NCBI GenBank assembly: GCA_963815785.1
Contig: CAWFHZ010000007.1
Coordinates: forward strand, 806,001 to 870,000
Direction: 5' to 3'
Source of the DNA: DATFVA01 sp963815785
GTDB lineage: Bacteria > Bacteroidota > Ignavibacteria > Ignavibacteriales > Ignavibacteriaceae
Length of the DNA stretch: 64,000 nt
Shown: piece by piece, positions 54,033 through 63,086 of the stretch
Layout: the number at the start of each line of letters is the position of its first letter
Position numbering within the stretch: the stretch's first letter is position 1
Made by a program: the position numbers and the translations under genes
The notes under the pieces: generated by a model
Told to the model about the DNA's origin: nothing
Seen by the model: only the letters and a program-made list of their open reading frames with translations
The model's database searches: none

Positions 54033-54878
54033 TTTTTTAAAAGGCTATATATCCGTACTTCTTTTTTATTGAGGACAAATAGTTTCCCGTTAAAGATGAA
54101 ACTGCTTACTATTGGTAAAGGCATCCTCATCATCGGTATTGATCTGAGTAAATTTAAATTGTCCTGATTTCAGGTTAGTCATAATTATCTGATCATCCGT
54201 ATTTAGAAGCATATTGCTGAAAATTAAAGTTATACTTTTGAAAACCATATTCGCATGGATTTCATTAAGTCCGTTTCCATACTGATCAAAAACAATTATA
54301 TTTTTCCCATCCAGAACAAACAAATTATTAGATGCAGACACAACCATTCCCTTTGGATTACTGAGAGCGTATGATCCGCCGTCAAATCCTCCGAAGTTCA
54401 GTATAAAATTTCCAAACAAATCAAATTTCAATATCCTGTTATTTTCCGAATCAAGAATAAATAAATCTCCCTGGTTTGATGTCACTGCACTCAACGGATA
54501 ACCGAATCTTTTAGCAGGATCATCATTTTCTCTGGTATATAAAGTTGATATAAAATTCAAATCTTTATCAAACCTCTGTATGCGATGATTATTTTTATCT
54601 GCCACATAAACACTCAATGCATTAGCAAAAATACCTGCAGGCTGATCAAACGAGCCTTCATCCCATCCATATCCGCCGATATCCTTTAACAATGTTCCTA
54701 AAGTATCGAGTTTGTAAATCTCATCAGACGACGCATCTGCTACATATATCATTCCCGCTGAATTGATTGTAAACGATGAAGCATTCTTGAATTTACCGAC
54801 TGAATATTGGTAGCTGAAGCTCTGGGAAAAAGTTAAGCTTGCAGTAGCCAATAAAAAGATAAGGATTATATATTTCAT
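54029..54878 (-). CDS. Secreted NHL-type beta-propeller protein, C-terminus frameshifted
   Basis: The ATG at 54878 (MKYIILIFLLATASL) gives a signal peptide ending TFSQ; the longer start at 54902 adds an odd N-terminus. Five to six NHL blades follow, for example YVADASSDEIYKLDTLGTLL, YVADKNNHRIQRFDKDLNFI and ILDSENNRILKFDLFGNFIL. The open frame stops at 54090 (NSKQFHL), but the next frame continues FNGKLFVLNKKEVRIYSLLK and N, to a TGA at 54031-54029 that overlaps the DUF2085 TTG start. One extra base near 54100 explains it. Restored length ~282 aa. Probable periplasmic binding scaffold. Confidence 0.78.
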
Positions 54879-55053
54879 CCTGTAAAAGAATTTGTTGTTC
54901 AATAAATAAAAATATATATAGCTGTGGCAAATAAAAAGGTATATAGATATTGTATTTGATATGGAAAGATTACCTTGCTAATTTTGATATTTAAGAACTG
55001 ATCTTTAATTTTGTACCCGTTGCTTTAAGAAAGCATTATTTGATTTGAAATCC

Positions 55054-55126
55054 TGCCTCGTGGTGTAATTGGCAACACGTCTGACTCTGGATCAGAAGAG
55101 TCCAGGTTCGAGCCCTGGCGAGGCAA
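55054..55126 (+). tRNA. tRNA-Gln (CTG)
   Basis: Acceptor TGCCTCG pairs with CGAGGCA, discriminator A. Anticodon stem TCTGA/TCAGA encloses CTCTGGA, so the anticodon is CTG. D arm and T arm (CCAGG TTCGAGC CCTGG) are normal. CCA is not encoded. Followed by two copies of its own 3' end, each with a palindrome in the T loop. Confidence 0.95.
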
Positions 55127-55291
55127 CTATTAAAAACTTTAAGAACAATTTACAGGGCGAGAAGTTTATCCCGATGAATGAAATGAATCGGGAACCCTGG
55201 CGAGGCAACTATTAAAAACTTTAAGAACAATTTACAGGGCGAGAAGTTTATCCCGATGAATGAAATGAATCGGGAAGCCCTGGCGAGGCAA
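55127..55291 (+). repeat. Tandem tRNA-Gln 3'-end fragments with palindrome in the T loop
   Basis: The sequence CCCTGG CGAGGCAACT recurs three times: in tRNA-Gln (CGAGGCA at 55119), at 55201 and at 55284, spacing 82 and 83 bp. In the two extra copies CAGGG and CCCTG still pair as in a T stem, but the loop is replaced by a longer arm holding TCCCGAT and ATCGGGA (55169-55193 and 55251-55275) with an 11-base loop. The 5' two-thirds of the tRNA are missing. Confidence 0.85.
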
Positions 55292-55344
55292 CTAAAATAA
55301 TAGAAAAACTTAATTAACAATTGTTAATCTTTGACAATTATACT

Positions 55345-55418
55345 GGCGCGTTCGTCTAGTGGCTTAGGACGCCGCCCTCTCAAGGCGGAGATCACGGGTT
55401 CGAATCCCGTACGCGCTA
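55345..55418 (+). tRNA. tRNA-Glu (CTC)
   Basis: Acceptor GGCGCGT pairs with ACGCGCT (first pair G-U), discriminator A. Anticodon stem CCGCC/GGCGG encloses CTCTCAA, giving anticodon CTC. T arm CGGG TTCGAAT CCCG is normal. CCA is not encoded. A broken partial copy follows at 55475. Confidence 0.95.
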
Positions 55419-55474
55419 CAAAGTTTAATTACAATTCTTATAAATCAACTAAACTAATTCGAAAAAAATTATTG

Positions 55475-55545
55475 AAGTGTCCTCTCAATACAGAGATCGC
55501 GGGTTCTCCCGAAGGGACTCCTTTGGAGGAATCCCGTACGCGCTA
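55475..55545 (+). repeat. Partial tRNA-Glu copy with a 22-nt double hairpin in the T loop
   Basis: From the anticodon loop CCTCTCAAT on, the sequence follows tRNA-Glu: GAGATCGCGGGTTC, then GAATCCCGTACGCGCTA. Between TTC and GAATCCC a 22-base insert (55507-55528) is made of two mini-hairpins, TCCC GAA GGGA and then CTCC TTT GGAG. The 5' half is degenerate, so it is not a working tRNA. Confidence 0.85.
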
Positions 55546-55682
55546 CAAAGCTGAATATCAAATCGGGGAATCAAGTCTTACCAAAACACATATCTTCTTT
55601 ACCTGGTTATATAAACGAAACGTATTTTGTTTTTTATTTGTAATTTAAAAATCATTAATTAAAACTTTTTCAATTGAAATCT

Positions 55683-56016
55683 ATGAAGCGGTACGAAAAA
55701 CATATTTTTGTTTGTGAAAATAAACGACCACCTGACGATCCAAGGGGATGCTGTTCAGCTAAAGGGAGTACTTGAGATAAGAGCTAAAATGAAAGAAAGA
55801 ATAAAGCAATTGGGTTTAAAACCAACAGTAAGAGTGAATTCATCCGGTTGTCTGGACGCATGTGAATTCGGACCAAGCATAGTCGTGTACCCGGAACAGA
55901 TCTGGTATAGCCATGTAACTATTGATGATGTTGAAGAAATAATTCAAAGTCATATAATAAACAATAAACCGGTTGAAAGACTATTAAATAAGCATCCAAA
56001 ATATAATCAGGACTAA
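55683..56016 (+). CDS. Thioredoxin-like [2Fe-2S] ferredoxin, one frameshift
   Basis: The ATG at 55683 opens MKRYEKHIFVCENKRPPDDP, then RGCCSAKG, the N-terminal cluster half of this family with cysteines in VCEN and GCC. One base later the frame changes; the rest (EIRAKMKERIKQLGLKPTVR, SSGCLDACEFGPSIVVYPEQ) has the remaining cysteines in CLDAC. Dropping one G from GGG at 55764-55766 joins the halves into ~110 aa. The family carries electrons as soluble [2Fe-2S] ferredoxins. It is followed 10 bp later by nth. Confidence 0.82.
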
Positions 56017-56026
56017 AATAGCAGCG

Positions 56027-56665
56027 ATGTCTGAAAAAAAACGTGCAGAGAAAATATTTTCGATTCTTAAAAAAGAGTATCCCGAGGTAAAATCAGCGAT
56101 TAGTTTTTCAAATCCATTTCAACTATTGATTGCAACAATTCTTTCTGCACAATGCACGGATGAAAGAGTAAATATTGTTACAAAAACATTATTTAAAAAG
56201 TATAAGAAGCCACAGGATTTTATAAGTATCTCAACGGAGGAACTTGAGAGAGATATTTACTCAACCGGTTTCTACAGGCAGAAAGCCAAAAGTATTAAGA
56301 AATGTTGCGAGAAATTGATTAAAGAATTTGATGGAAAAGTTCCGGCAGGTTTTGATGATTTGAATAAATTGCCCGGAGTTGGAAGAAAAACTGCGTCTGT
56401 TGTGGCGGGAAATGCTTTCGGTATTCCCGCAATTGCGGTTGATACTCATGTGATAAGACTCTCAAATCTATTAGGATTTATTGCCTCTAACGATCCTGAA
56501 AAAATAGAGTTTAAATTGAAAGCACTTCTTCCCGAAAATGATTGGGTAAAATCCTCTCATCTTCTTGCAACACACGGGAGAAATATTTGTATCGCAAGAA
56601 GACCTAAATGTTTAAAATGTGCAATTGGTAATTTGTGTCCATCATTTAATTCTGCGAACAGCTAA
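56027..56665 (+). CDS. nth: Endonuclease III
   Basis: A 212-residue DNA glycosylase/AP lyase for oxidised pyrimidines. The helix-hairpin-helix LPGVGRKTASVV and the catalytic-region AIAVDTHVIRLSNLLG with the essential Asp are present. The catalytic Lys lies in the first of these helices. The C-terminal iron-sulfur ligands CIARRPKCLKCAIGNLC give C-X6-C-X2-C-X5-C, the family's 4Fe-4S loop. Length is normal. It is part of a small housekeeping run with HD and peroxiredoxin genes. Confidence 0.95.
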   Translation: MSEKKRAEKIFSILKKEYPEVKSAISFSNPFQLLIATILSAQCTDERVNIVTKTLFKKYKKPQDFISISTEELERDIYSTGFYRQKAKSIKKCCEKLIKEFDGKVPAGFDDLNKLPGVGRKTASVVAGNAFGIPAIAVDTHVIRLSNLLGFIASNDPEKIEFKLKALLPENDWVKSSHLLATHGRNICIARRPKCLKCAIGNLCPSFNSANS

Positions 56666-56682
56666 CAATAAAGGAGGATAAA

Positions 56683-57249
56683 ATGTCTGACATTATGCGA
56701 GACCGGAATTATTGTCTTTCTCTCCTGAAAGAGTTTACACTGAATGATAGTCTTCTGAAACATGCCTTTGCTGTTGAAACTTGTGTGAGAGCTTATGCTG
56801 AAAAATTTGATGAAGACAAAGAATACTGGGGTAACGTTGCATTGCTTCATGATTTTGATTACGAAAGATTTCCAACCGCTGAAGAACATCCATTCAAAGG
56901 TTCCGAGATACTTGAAGAGAAAGGATTTGATGAAAATTTCAGAAAAGCAATTTTATCCCACGCAGAATATACCGGGGTTCCCAGAGATACCTTACTTGCC
57001 AAAACACTTTTTGCCTGTGATGAACTTGCAGGTTTTATAACAGCGGTAACATACGTTCGTCCAAACAAAACAATTGATGAAGTAGAAGTGAAATCGGTAA
57101 AAAAGAAAATGAAAGATAAGGCATTTGCCCGGAACGTAAACCGCGAAGATATTGTTAAAGGTGCAGAGGAGTTAGGAATTCAACTGGATGAACATATAAA
57201 TTTTTGTATTCAGGCAATGAAAGAAAATAAAGAATTATTGGGTTTATAA
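56683..57249 (+). CDS. HD-domain phosphohydrolase
   Basis: A 188-residue cytosolic protein. The HD motif lies in VALLHDFDYERFPTAEEHPF, with the metal residues H and D and an upstream His in LLKHAFAVET. LSHAEYTGVPRDTLLAKTLF and CDELAGFITA match the HDIG-type hydrolases. The substrate is unknown; many act on nucleotides or cyclic dinucleotides, but no such specificity is visible. ATG has an AAAGGAGG ribosome-binding site and the stop is followed at once by the next ATG. Confidence 0.88.
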   Translation: MSDIMRDRNYCLSLLKEFTLNDSLLKHAFAVETCVRAYAEKFDEDKEYWGNVALLHDFDYERFPTAEEHPFKGSEILEEKGFDENFRKAILSHAEYTGVPRDTLLAKTLFACDELAGFITAVTYVRPNKTIDEVEVKSVKKKMKDKAFARNVNREDIVKGAEELGIQLDEHINFCIQAMKENKELLGL

Positions 57250-57696
57250 ATGTCTTTTGGGAAAGCCGAAAATTTTATTTTAAAAGATCAGGATGGAAAT
57301 GATTTTGAATTATATAAAAATCTCGATGGATATATTCTCCTGATATTCTATCCAAAAGACAACTCACTTGTTTGTTCAAAACAGTTGAGCAATTATCAAT
57401 TAAACATTAACAAGTTTAGAGAAAATGGTATTCAACCTGTTGGAATAAATATAGAAACTATCGGTTCTCATAAATCATTCTGTGGAAATAAGAATTTAAA
57501 TTTCCCAATCTTATCTGACCCGGAAAAAATAGTGAGTGAAAAATTTAGTGCACTTAATTTCCTGTCAGTAAATAAGAGAAAATTGGTGCTGATAAATCCT
57601 AATAAAGAAATCGTTTATCAGAAAAGTAATTTTTCATTTAATTACACAAAAACGGATAAAATCATTGGGGAACTGCATCTACTCCATATTGTTTAA
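57250..57696 (+). CDS. Peroxiredoxin (Bcp/AhpC-TSA family)
   Basis: A 148-residue thioredoxin-fold peroxidase. FYPKDNSLVCSKQLSNYQLN places the peroxidatic cysteine at about residue 45; the usual T-x-x-C is changed to S-L-V-C. It lacks a Bcp resolving cysteine at the +5 position, so it may depend on another thiol. It starts on the base after the HD gene stop. A sigma-70-like promoter for porU follows its end. Confidence 0.85.
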   Translation: MSFGKAENFILKDQDGNDFELYKNLDGYILLIFYPKDNSLVCSKQLSNYQLNINKFRENGIQPVGINIETIGSHKSFCGNKNLNFPILSDPEKIVSEKFSALNFLSVNKRKLVLINPNKEIVYQKSNFSFNYTKTDKIIGELHLLHIV

Positions 57697-57701
57697 TTGA
57701 C

Positions 57702-57731
57702 TTGACAATTTGAGTGAAATAAGGCTAAATT
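57702..57731 (+). promoter_or_regulatory. Possible sigma-70-type promoter upstream of porU
   Basis: TTGACA at 57702-57707 and TAAATT at 57726-57731 with an 18-bp spacer. They lie 120 bp before the porU ATG. Not tested; the group's promoter rules are poorly known. Confidence 0.4.
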
Positions 57732-57853
57732 AAGGCAAATTATTAGGAGAAATTAGTAAAGAGAATTTGCTACTAAACAATTAAAATCGGCTCTCAAAAT
57801 TAAATGATCTGAAGTGGGAAGCCTTTAACAAACCAGTTAACAAAAAATATTTA

Positions 57854-60800
57854 ATGATAGGCAAGTTCTCCTTAATAATAATATCTTTATTCACTTCTTC
57901 ACTATTCGCACAGACCGAAGTAAGAATAATCTCATCCGACAGGAATTCAATTACAATTGAATACTCGCCTGTTTTTAATGATTCTTCATCAATTCGAATA
58001 AATAATCAGCAATATGTAAAGATAGGTTTTAAGGGTGGCCAAATTGTTAATCCTGAAAATTGGGGAGAACCCGAAACTATTGTAAAAATATTTAATATCG
58101 GAGTTCCTTCGGAGTTCGGGAATACTATTGAAATTCTTGGAACATCGTCTAAAAAAATGTCGGGATTATTAGTCCCGATACCTAAAATGAAAAAAGAAGG
58201 AATTTCAAATTCTTATTCATACCAGGTATCGGAGAACTACAATAATTATAAGAGTAGCCAGGATGTAGTAAATTTTGATGAGTTTGGATATATCCGGAAT
58301 CTTCCTGTTCAATCGATAAGAATTAATCCTGTTCAGTTTGATCCATCATCTCAGACAATAACAATTTACAAGACTATAAAATTCAGAATAAATTTCAGTT
58401 CAAAACAAAGGATTGCGCCACATCCATCGGATGACTTCGCCGCATCTTCAATTTTAAATTTTGATGTTGCGAAGTACTGGGTTCGTGAGAGAAAAGCTCA
58501 ATCATTAAAGAAGACAGTAATTAATAGCGTGCTTGCTTCAGGTAAATGGGTGAAATTTGAAGCCCCCGAAGAGGGAATTTATAAAATTACATATTCAATG
58601 CTTTCTTCATTTGGAATCGATCCTTCAAACGTGGATCCGCGGACAATAAAGATTTATAACAACGGCGGTAAACCTTTACCGGAAAACCCGGATGCACCAA
58701 GACCAGCTGATCTGCTTGAAAATTCTATAATCGTTTCAGGCGAGGGTGATGGCAAATTTGATCAAGGTGATTATATATTGTTTTATGGACGGGGGAATAA
58801 TTTTTGGGATTATGATACATCCTCAACTTCTTTTAAGAGAACGTTTAATGTTTATACGGATCACAACTATTACTGGATAACTTCCGGTGGTACAGTTGGA
58901 AAAAGAGCTGCCTCTAAATCAAGTTTGAATCAGACTAATACTTTTTCACAAAACTCCAGCAAAGGTTTTGTGAGTTGGGATGAAGATAAAATTAATATTG
59001 CTAGTTCCGGAAGAAAATTTTTAGGAGATGAATTCACTAATCTTATTACCTCAAGAACTTATACAAATAAACTCGATGGCAGAATTAATGGAATACCCAT
59101 TCAATATAACATAAATTTTGTTACTGCATCTTCTAATCCGACATCTGTTGAAGTTCAGGAGAGTAACATGCCAATCTGGGATAGGAATATGAGTACCGGG
59201 GTCAGTGAATATATTGATGCGACAGCTTATACTTCCACAGTTTATTATAGCAGTCCTCTTACAGATAACAGAAGTGTCCTCAAATTTTTATTCTCCCCTA
59301 ATTCTGGTTCAGCATTGGCATATCTTGATTATTTTGAAATCATATACCAGAAAGAATTAACAGCTTTTAGTGATTATTTACTTTTCTATTCCAAAGACAC
59401 AACGGCCGTTATTGATTATCACCTTAGCGGGTTCACATCAAGTAATATTAACGTTTATGATGTAACAGATTTTTCGAACGTTAAGCAAATTACAAATTTT
59501 ACGATCAGTGGGGGAGAATGTCATTTTCAGGTAAGCGAACAGCAGGGACATGTTTCTAAATACATTGCGATAGCCGGGGACAATTATAAAAATCCGGTAA
59601 ATCCCCAGGAAGCTGAGAACTCTAATATACATGGTATTGCAGATGGTGCGAAATTCATAATCATTACGCATAAAAACTTTATGGAAGCTGCAAACCGTTT
59701 AAAAAATTATCGTGAGAATGAATCTCCAAATAAAATTTCAACTATTGTAGTAGATATCGATCAGATATTTAATGAATTCTCGGGAGGATTGACGGATGTT
59801 TCAGGTATAAGGGATTTTATTAAATACGCTTTTGACAACTGGCAGATTGCACCCGAATATGTGTTGTTTTTTGGCAGCGGAAATTATGATTACAAAGATA
59901 TTCAGGGTTATCACACCAATTTTCTTCCTCCTTATGAAACTCCAGAATCGTTTGATGAAATCCATTCGTGGACATCTGATGATTTTTTTGTAAACCTGGA
60001 TACCGATCAGAAAGTTGATCTTGCTACAGGCAGAATAACTGTAAAAACGCTTCAATCCGCAAATGCAGTTGTTGATAAAATAATATATTATGAGAAGGAT
60101 AGTGAAAAGGGCTTGTGGAGAAATTTAATTACATTGGTTGCAGATGATGGATACCAGGGTGCGACATACGGAGGAACAGCCTTTACTGCATCTTCAGAAA
60201 GATTAGCGAATAATTACATTTCCCCATCTTTTAATTTTAACAAACTTTATATGGCAGCGTTTCCTGTCGTTTTAACAGGAGCAGGAAAAAGAATACCTGC
60301 AGGAAACAAAGCAATAATAAACAGTATGAATGAGGGTTCATTAATTGTAAATTATGTGGGACACGGTGCTCCTTATGTTTGGGCTGATGAGTTTATATTT
60401 GAACAGGGTGTTTCTATTCCGCAACTACACAATGACAAATATTTTTTCCTTTCCGCTGCTACTTGTGACTTTGGTTATTTTGATAATCCTGCCTTTGTTA
60501 GTGCTGCTGAAGAACTTGTTCTGGATAATAACGCGGGTGCAATTGGTTCCTTGTCATCCGCAAGACCTGTATATCAGGACAGTAATGAAGCTATAATGGA
60601 TGCATTCTTTACTAATTTATTAAAATTCGGTAGTGATTCAACACGCGGCATTCCTATCGGGAAAGCAGTATTTGATTCAAAACAGAATTTAACTGAAGAG
60701 AATGACAGGAAATATTTCATTTTAGGTGATCCTACTTTACGATTATTATTTCCGCAATATAACTCAAGAGTTGATTCAATTAATGGTCAGGCTTTAACAA

Positions 60801-61819
60801 CAGATATTCAGATTAAGGCACTGAGTCATACCAGGTTATCAGGAAGTGTTCTTAATCCCGATAGTACAAGATGGAATAATTTTAACGGTGAAGGTACTCT
60901 GATTGTATTCGATTCCAAACGAACAGAGCTGCTTGAAAACCTGTTTAATTATCCGATAACCAGGCAGGGCGGAATAATATTCCGGGGTCGTGTATCGGTA
61001 ACGAATGGAAAATTTGATGCTGATTTTGTAGTTCCAAAAGATATTTCATATCAAAATCTGAACGGGAAAGTAGTTTTTTATTTTGATAATTCAACGGTTG
61101 ACGGAGTAGGGTATACTAATAAAATTATTGTCGGCGGTACAGATACATCTGTAACGAATGATGGAAAAGGTCCTGATATTGATATTTATTTTGATAATGC
61201 CTCTGCAACAAATTCTTATCTGGTTAATCCTAATTCAACACTTGTCGTAAAATTATCGGATCAGACTGGACTTAATACTACTGGTACAGGTGTAGGACAT
61301 CAATTGGAAGGAATTTTAAACGAGAAGGAAAATGATCCGATAGACTTTACCCAGTATTTCACCGGCGATCTGGATGCAGGTGGAAAATCGGGAGAGGTGA
61401 ATTATAAATTTGATAATCTTGATCAGGGTAATTATTCATTATTGGTAAAAGCATGGGACGTATTCAACAATTTTAATTCTCAAATTGTTTATTTTTCAGT
61501 TGTAAGTGGAGACGACCTGGAAATCAGGGATGTATATAATTATCCAAACCCTTTTACCAACAATACAACGTTTACTTTTCAACGAAACCAGATCGATCCG
61601 GCTGATGTAAAAATTAAAATTTATACAGTAAGCGGACGTTTGATTCAGGAATTAGAAAAAAATAATGTGATTGATAAATTTGTACGGGTAAACTGGGACG
61701 GAAGAGACCGGGATGGAAACATTATCGCCAATGGCACATACCTGTATAAAATAATTGTGAAAAATCCGGGTGGTGAATTCACTAAAAGCGTTCTCGGTAA
61801 ACTGGCTGTTATTCGGTAG
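57854..61819 (+). CDS. porU: Type IX secretion sortase PorU (C25 gingipain-like peptidase)
   Basis: A 1321-residue protein. The signal peptide ends SLFAQ. The C25 caspase-like domain spans ~590-960: the catalytic His837 is in NYVGHGAPYVW and the catalytic Cys871 in SAATCDFGYFD. The C-terminal ~80 residues are a type A T9SS sorting domain (YNYPNPFTNNTTFTF, IYTVSGRLIQELE, GTYLYKIIVKNPGG). PorU removes the sorting signal from secreted T9SS cargo and attaches it to surface glycolipid. porV, which shuttles cargo to it, lies 100 bp downstream. Confidence 0.9.
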   Translation: MIGKFSLIIISLFTSSLFAQTEVRIISSDRNSITIEYSPVFNDSSSIRINNQQYVKIGFKGGQIVNPENWGEPETIVKIFNIGVPSEFGNTIEILGTSSKKMSGLLVPIPKMKKEGISNSYSYQVSENYNNYKSSQDVVNFDEFGYIRNLPVQSIRINPVQFDPSSQTITIYKTIKFRINFSSKQRIAPHPSDDFAASSILNFDVAKYWVRERKAQSLKKTVINSVLASGKWVKFEAPEEGIYKITYSMLSSFGIDPSNVDPRTIKIYNNGGKPLPENPDAPRPADLLENSIIVSGEGDGKFDQGDYILFYGRGNNFWDYDTSSTSFKRTFNVYTDHNYYWITSGGTVGKRAASKSSLNQTNTFSQNSSKGFVSWDEDKINIASSGRKFLGDEFTNLITSRTYTNKLDGRINGIPIQYNINFVTASSNPTSVEVQESNMPIWDRNMSTGVSEYIDATAYTSTVYYSSPLTDNRSVLKFLFSPNSGSALAYLDYFEIIYQKELTAFSDYLLFYSKDTTAVIDYHLSGFTSSNINVYDVTDFSNVKQITNFTISGGECHFQVSEQQGHVSKYIAIAGDNYKNPVNPQEAENSNIHGIADGAKFIIITHKNFMEAANRLKNYRENESPNKISTIVVDIDQIFNEFSGGLTDVSGIRDFIKYAFDNWQIAPEYVLFFGSGNYDYKDIQGYHTNFLPPYETPESFDEIHSWTSDDFFVNLDTDQKVDLATGRITVKTLQSANAVVDKIIYYEKDSEKGLWRNLITLVADDGYQGATYGGTAFTASSERLANNYISPSFNFNKLYMAAFPVVLTGAGKRIPAGNKAIINSMNEGSLIVNYVGHGAPYVWADEFIFEQGVSIPQLHNDKYFFLSAATCDFGYFDNPAFVSAAEELVLDNNAGAIGSLSSARPVYQDSNEAIMDAFFTNLLKFGSDSTRGIPIGKAVFDSKQNLTEENDRKYFILGDPTLRLLFPQYNSRVDSINGQALTTDIQIKALSHTRLSGSVLNPDSTRWNNFNGEGTLIVFDSKRTELLENLFNYPITRQGGIIFRGRVSVTNGKFDADFVVPKDISYQNLNGKVVFYFDNSTVDGVGYTNKIIVGGTDTSVTNDGKGPDIDIYFDNASATNSYLVNPNSTLVVKLSDQTGLNTTGTGVGHQLEGILNEKENDPIDFTQYFTGDLDAGGKSGEVNYKFDNLDQGNYSLLVKAWDVFNNFNSQIVYFSVVSGDDLEIRDVYNYPNPFTNNTTFTFQRNQIDPADVKIKIYTVSGRLIQELEKNNVIDKFVRVNWDGRDRDGNIIANGTYLYKIIVKNPGGEFTKSVLGKLAVIR

Positions 61820-61919
61820 GGATTTAATTTTGGATTTGTATAAGTAAAATATTTAACTTTATTTTTTAATTATATTTTAGAAAAAAAATAAGATCAATAT
61901 ATATCGGAGGTATATTAAC

Positions 61920-63080
61920 ATGAAAACCATATTCAGGCTATTGATGGTCAGCGTTATGTTTATGGGAATGCAACAAGTTACTCATGCACAGGGTGAAGCC
62001 GCTGTTCCATTTTTACTCTTAGCTCCTGATTCCAGGGCTGGTGGTTTGGGTGAATCCGGTGCAGGTTTAGCCGACAATTCCGCGGCTATATTCTGGAATC
62101 CGGCTGGTCTCGCCTTTCAGACTGGTACGGAATTAAGCATAACTCACAGTAACTGGCTTCCTCAGTTTAATCTCGATTTGTTCTATGACTACCTAACTTA
62201 CAGGGAATACATGGAAGATTTGCAAGGAACAGTTTCTGCCAGTATAACATATATGAACTTTGGAGAATTTGTGCGCACGGGTGAAACAGATCCAACTCCT
62301 CTTGGTACTTTTAGATCATTTGATGCTGCTCTTACACTGGGTTACGCTACTAAACTCTCCCCGGACTGGGGACTTGGAGTTAACTTCAGGATTATTCACA
62401 GCAGACTTGCTGATAAAGGTGCAGGTGATGAGCAGGGTAAAGGTGTGGCAACTTCTGTCAGTTTTGATGTTGCCGGAATGTGGAGACCTGAACATCTTAT
62501 AATACCATTTACTAGTGAAGATATCGGAACTAAATTCAGTGTAGGTGCAAACCTTAGCAACCTTGGTCCCAAGATTTATTATATAGATCGTGCACAGGCC
62601 GATCCCATTCCTACCAATTTCCGGTTAGGATTTGCGTACAGGATATTTGAAGATGAATTTAATTCACTTACATACACTCTTGATTTCAGTAAACTGCTTG
62701 TTAGCAGAGACAGTACTGGTGCATCTAAGGAATTTTATCAGGCTATATTTACAGCCTGGGCAGATAAACCTTTTAGCGAAGAAATAAGAGATATTGTTAC
62801 TTCAATGGGATTTGAGTACTGGTACGGTGAACCAAATGATTTTCTGTTCGCTCTCAGAGCAGGATATTTTTATGAAGATCCTTCATACGGAAACAGGAAG
62901 TTTTTAACTTTTGGTGCTGGTCTCAGATATGATATCTATGGCTTTGACTTCAGTTATATTACCACCGACGTATTTAAAGGTGGGGAAAATCATCCATTAT
63001 CAAACACTTTAAGATTTAGTGTAATAATCGGATGGGGCAGTGTTCCCGAAAGTGGTCATGGATTACCAAGGGGAATTTAA
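61920..63080 (+). CDS. porV: Type IX secretion shuttle protein PorV
   Basis: A 386-residue outer-membrane barrel of the FadL-like PorV/PorQ family. The signal peptide ends THAQ. The start AVPFLLLAPDSRAGGLGESG, then AGLADNSAAIFWNPAGLAFQ, is the PorV hallmark. It collects cargo from the translocon and carries it to PorU. GGAGG lies 9 bases before the ATG. The gene lies between porU and the M6-like gene, so all three are likely co-regulated. Confidence 0.92.
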   Translation: MKTIFRLLMVSVMFMGMQQVTHAQGEAAVPFLLLAPDSRAGGLGESGAGLADNSAAIFWNPAGLAFQTGTELSITHSNWLPQFNLDLFYDYLTYREYMEDLQGTVSASITYMNFGEFVRTGETDPTPLGTFRSFDAALTLGYATKLSPDWGLGVNFRIIHSRLADKGAGDEQGKGVATSVSFDVAGMWRPEHLIIPFTSEDIGTKFSVGANLSNLGPKIYYIDRAQADPIPTNFRLGFAYRIFEDEFNSLTYTLDFSKLLVSRDSTGASKEFYQAIFTAWADKPFSEEIRDIVTSMGFEYWYGEPNDFLFALRAGYFYEDPSYGNRKFLTFGAGLRYDIYGFDFSYITTDVFKGGENHPLSNTLRFSVIIGWGSVPESGHGLPRGI

Positions 63081-63086
63081 ACTTTT

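Noticed and set aside
55119..55545. Possible CRISPR-like or integrated-element ends
   Set aside because: Repeats are tRNA 3' ends with 82-83 bp spacing, only three copies, no cas genes, spacers, integrase or cargo.
55331..55648. A 105-codon plus-strand open frame
   Set aside because: It runs through tRNA-Glu and its broken copy; its 'protein' is translated tRNA sequence.
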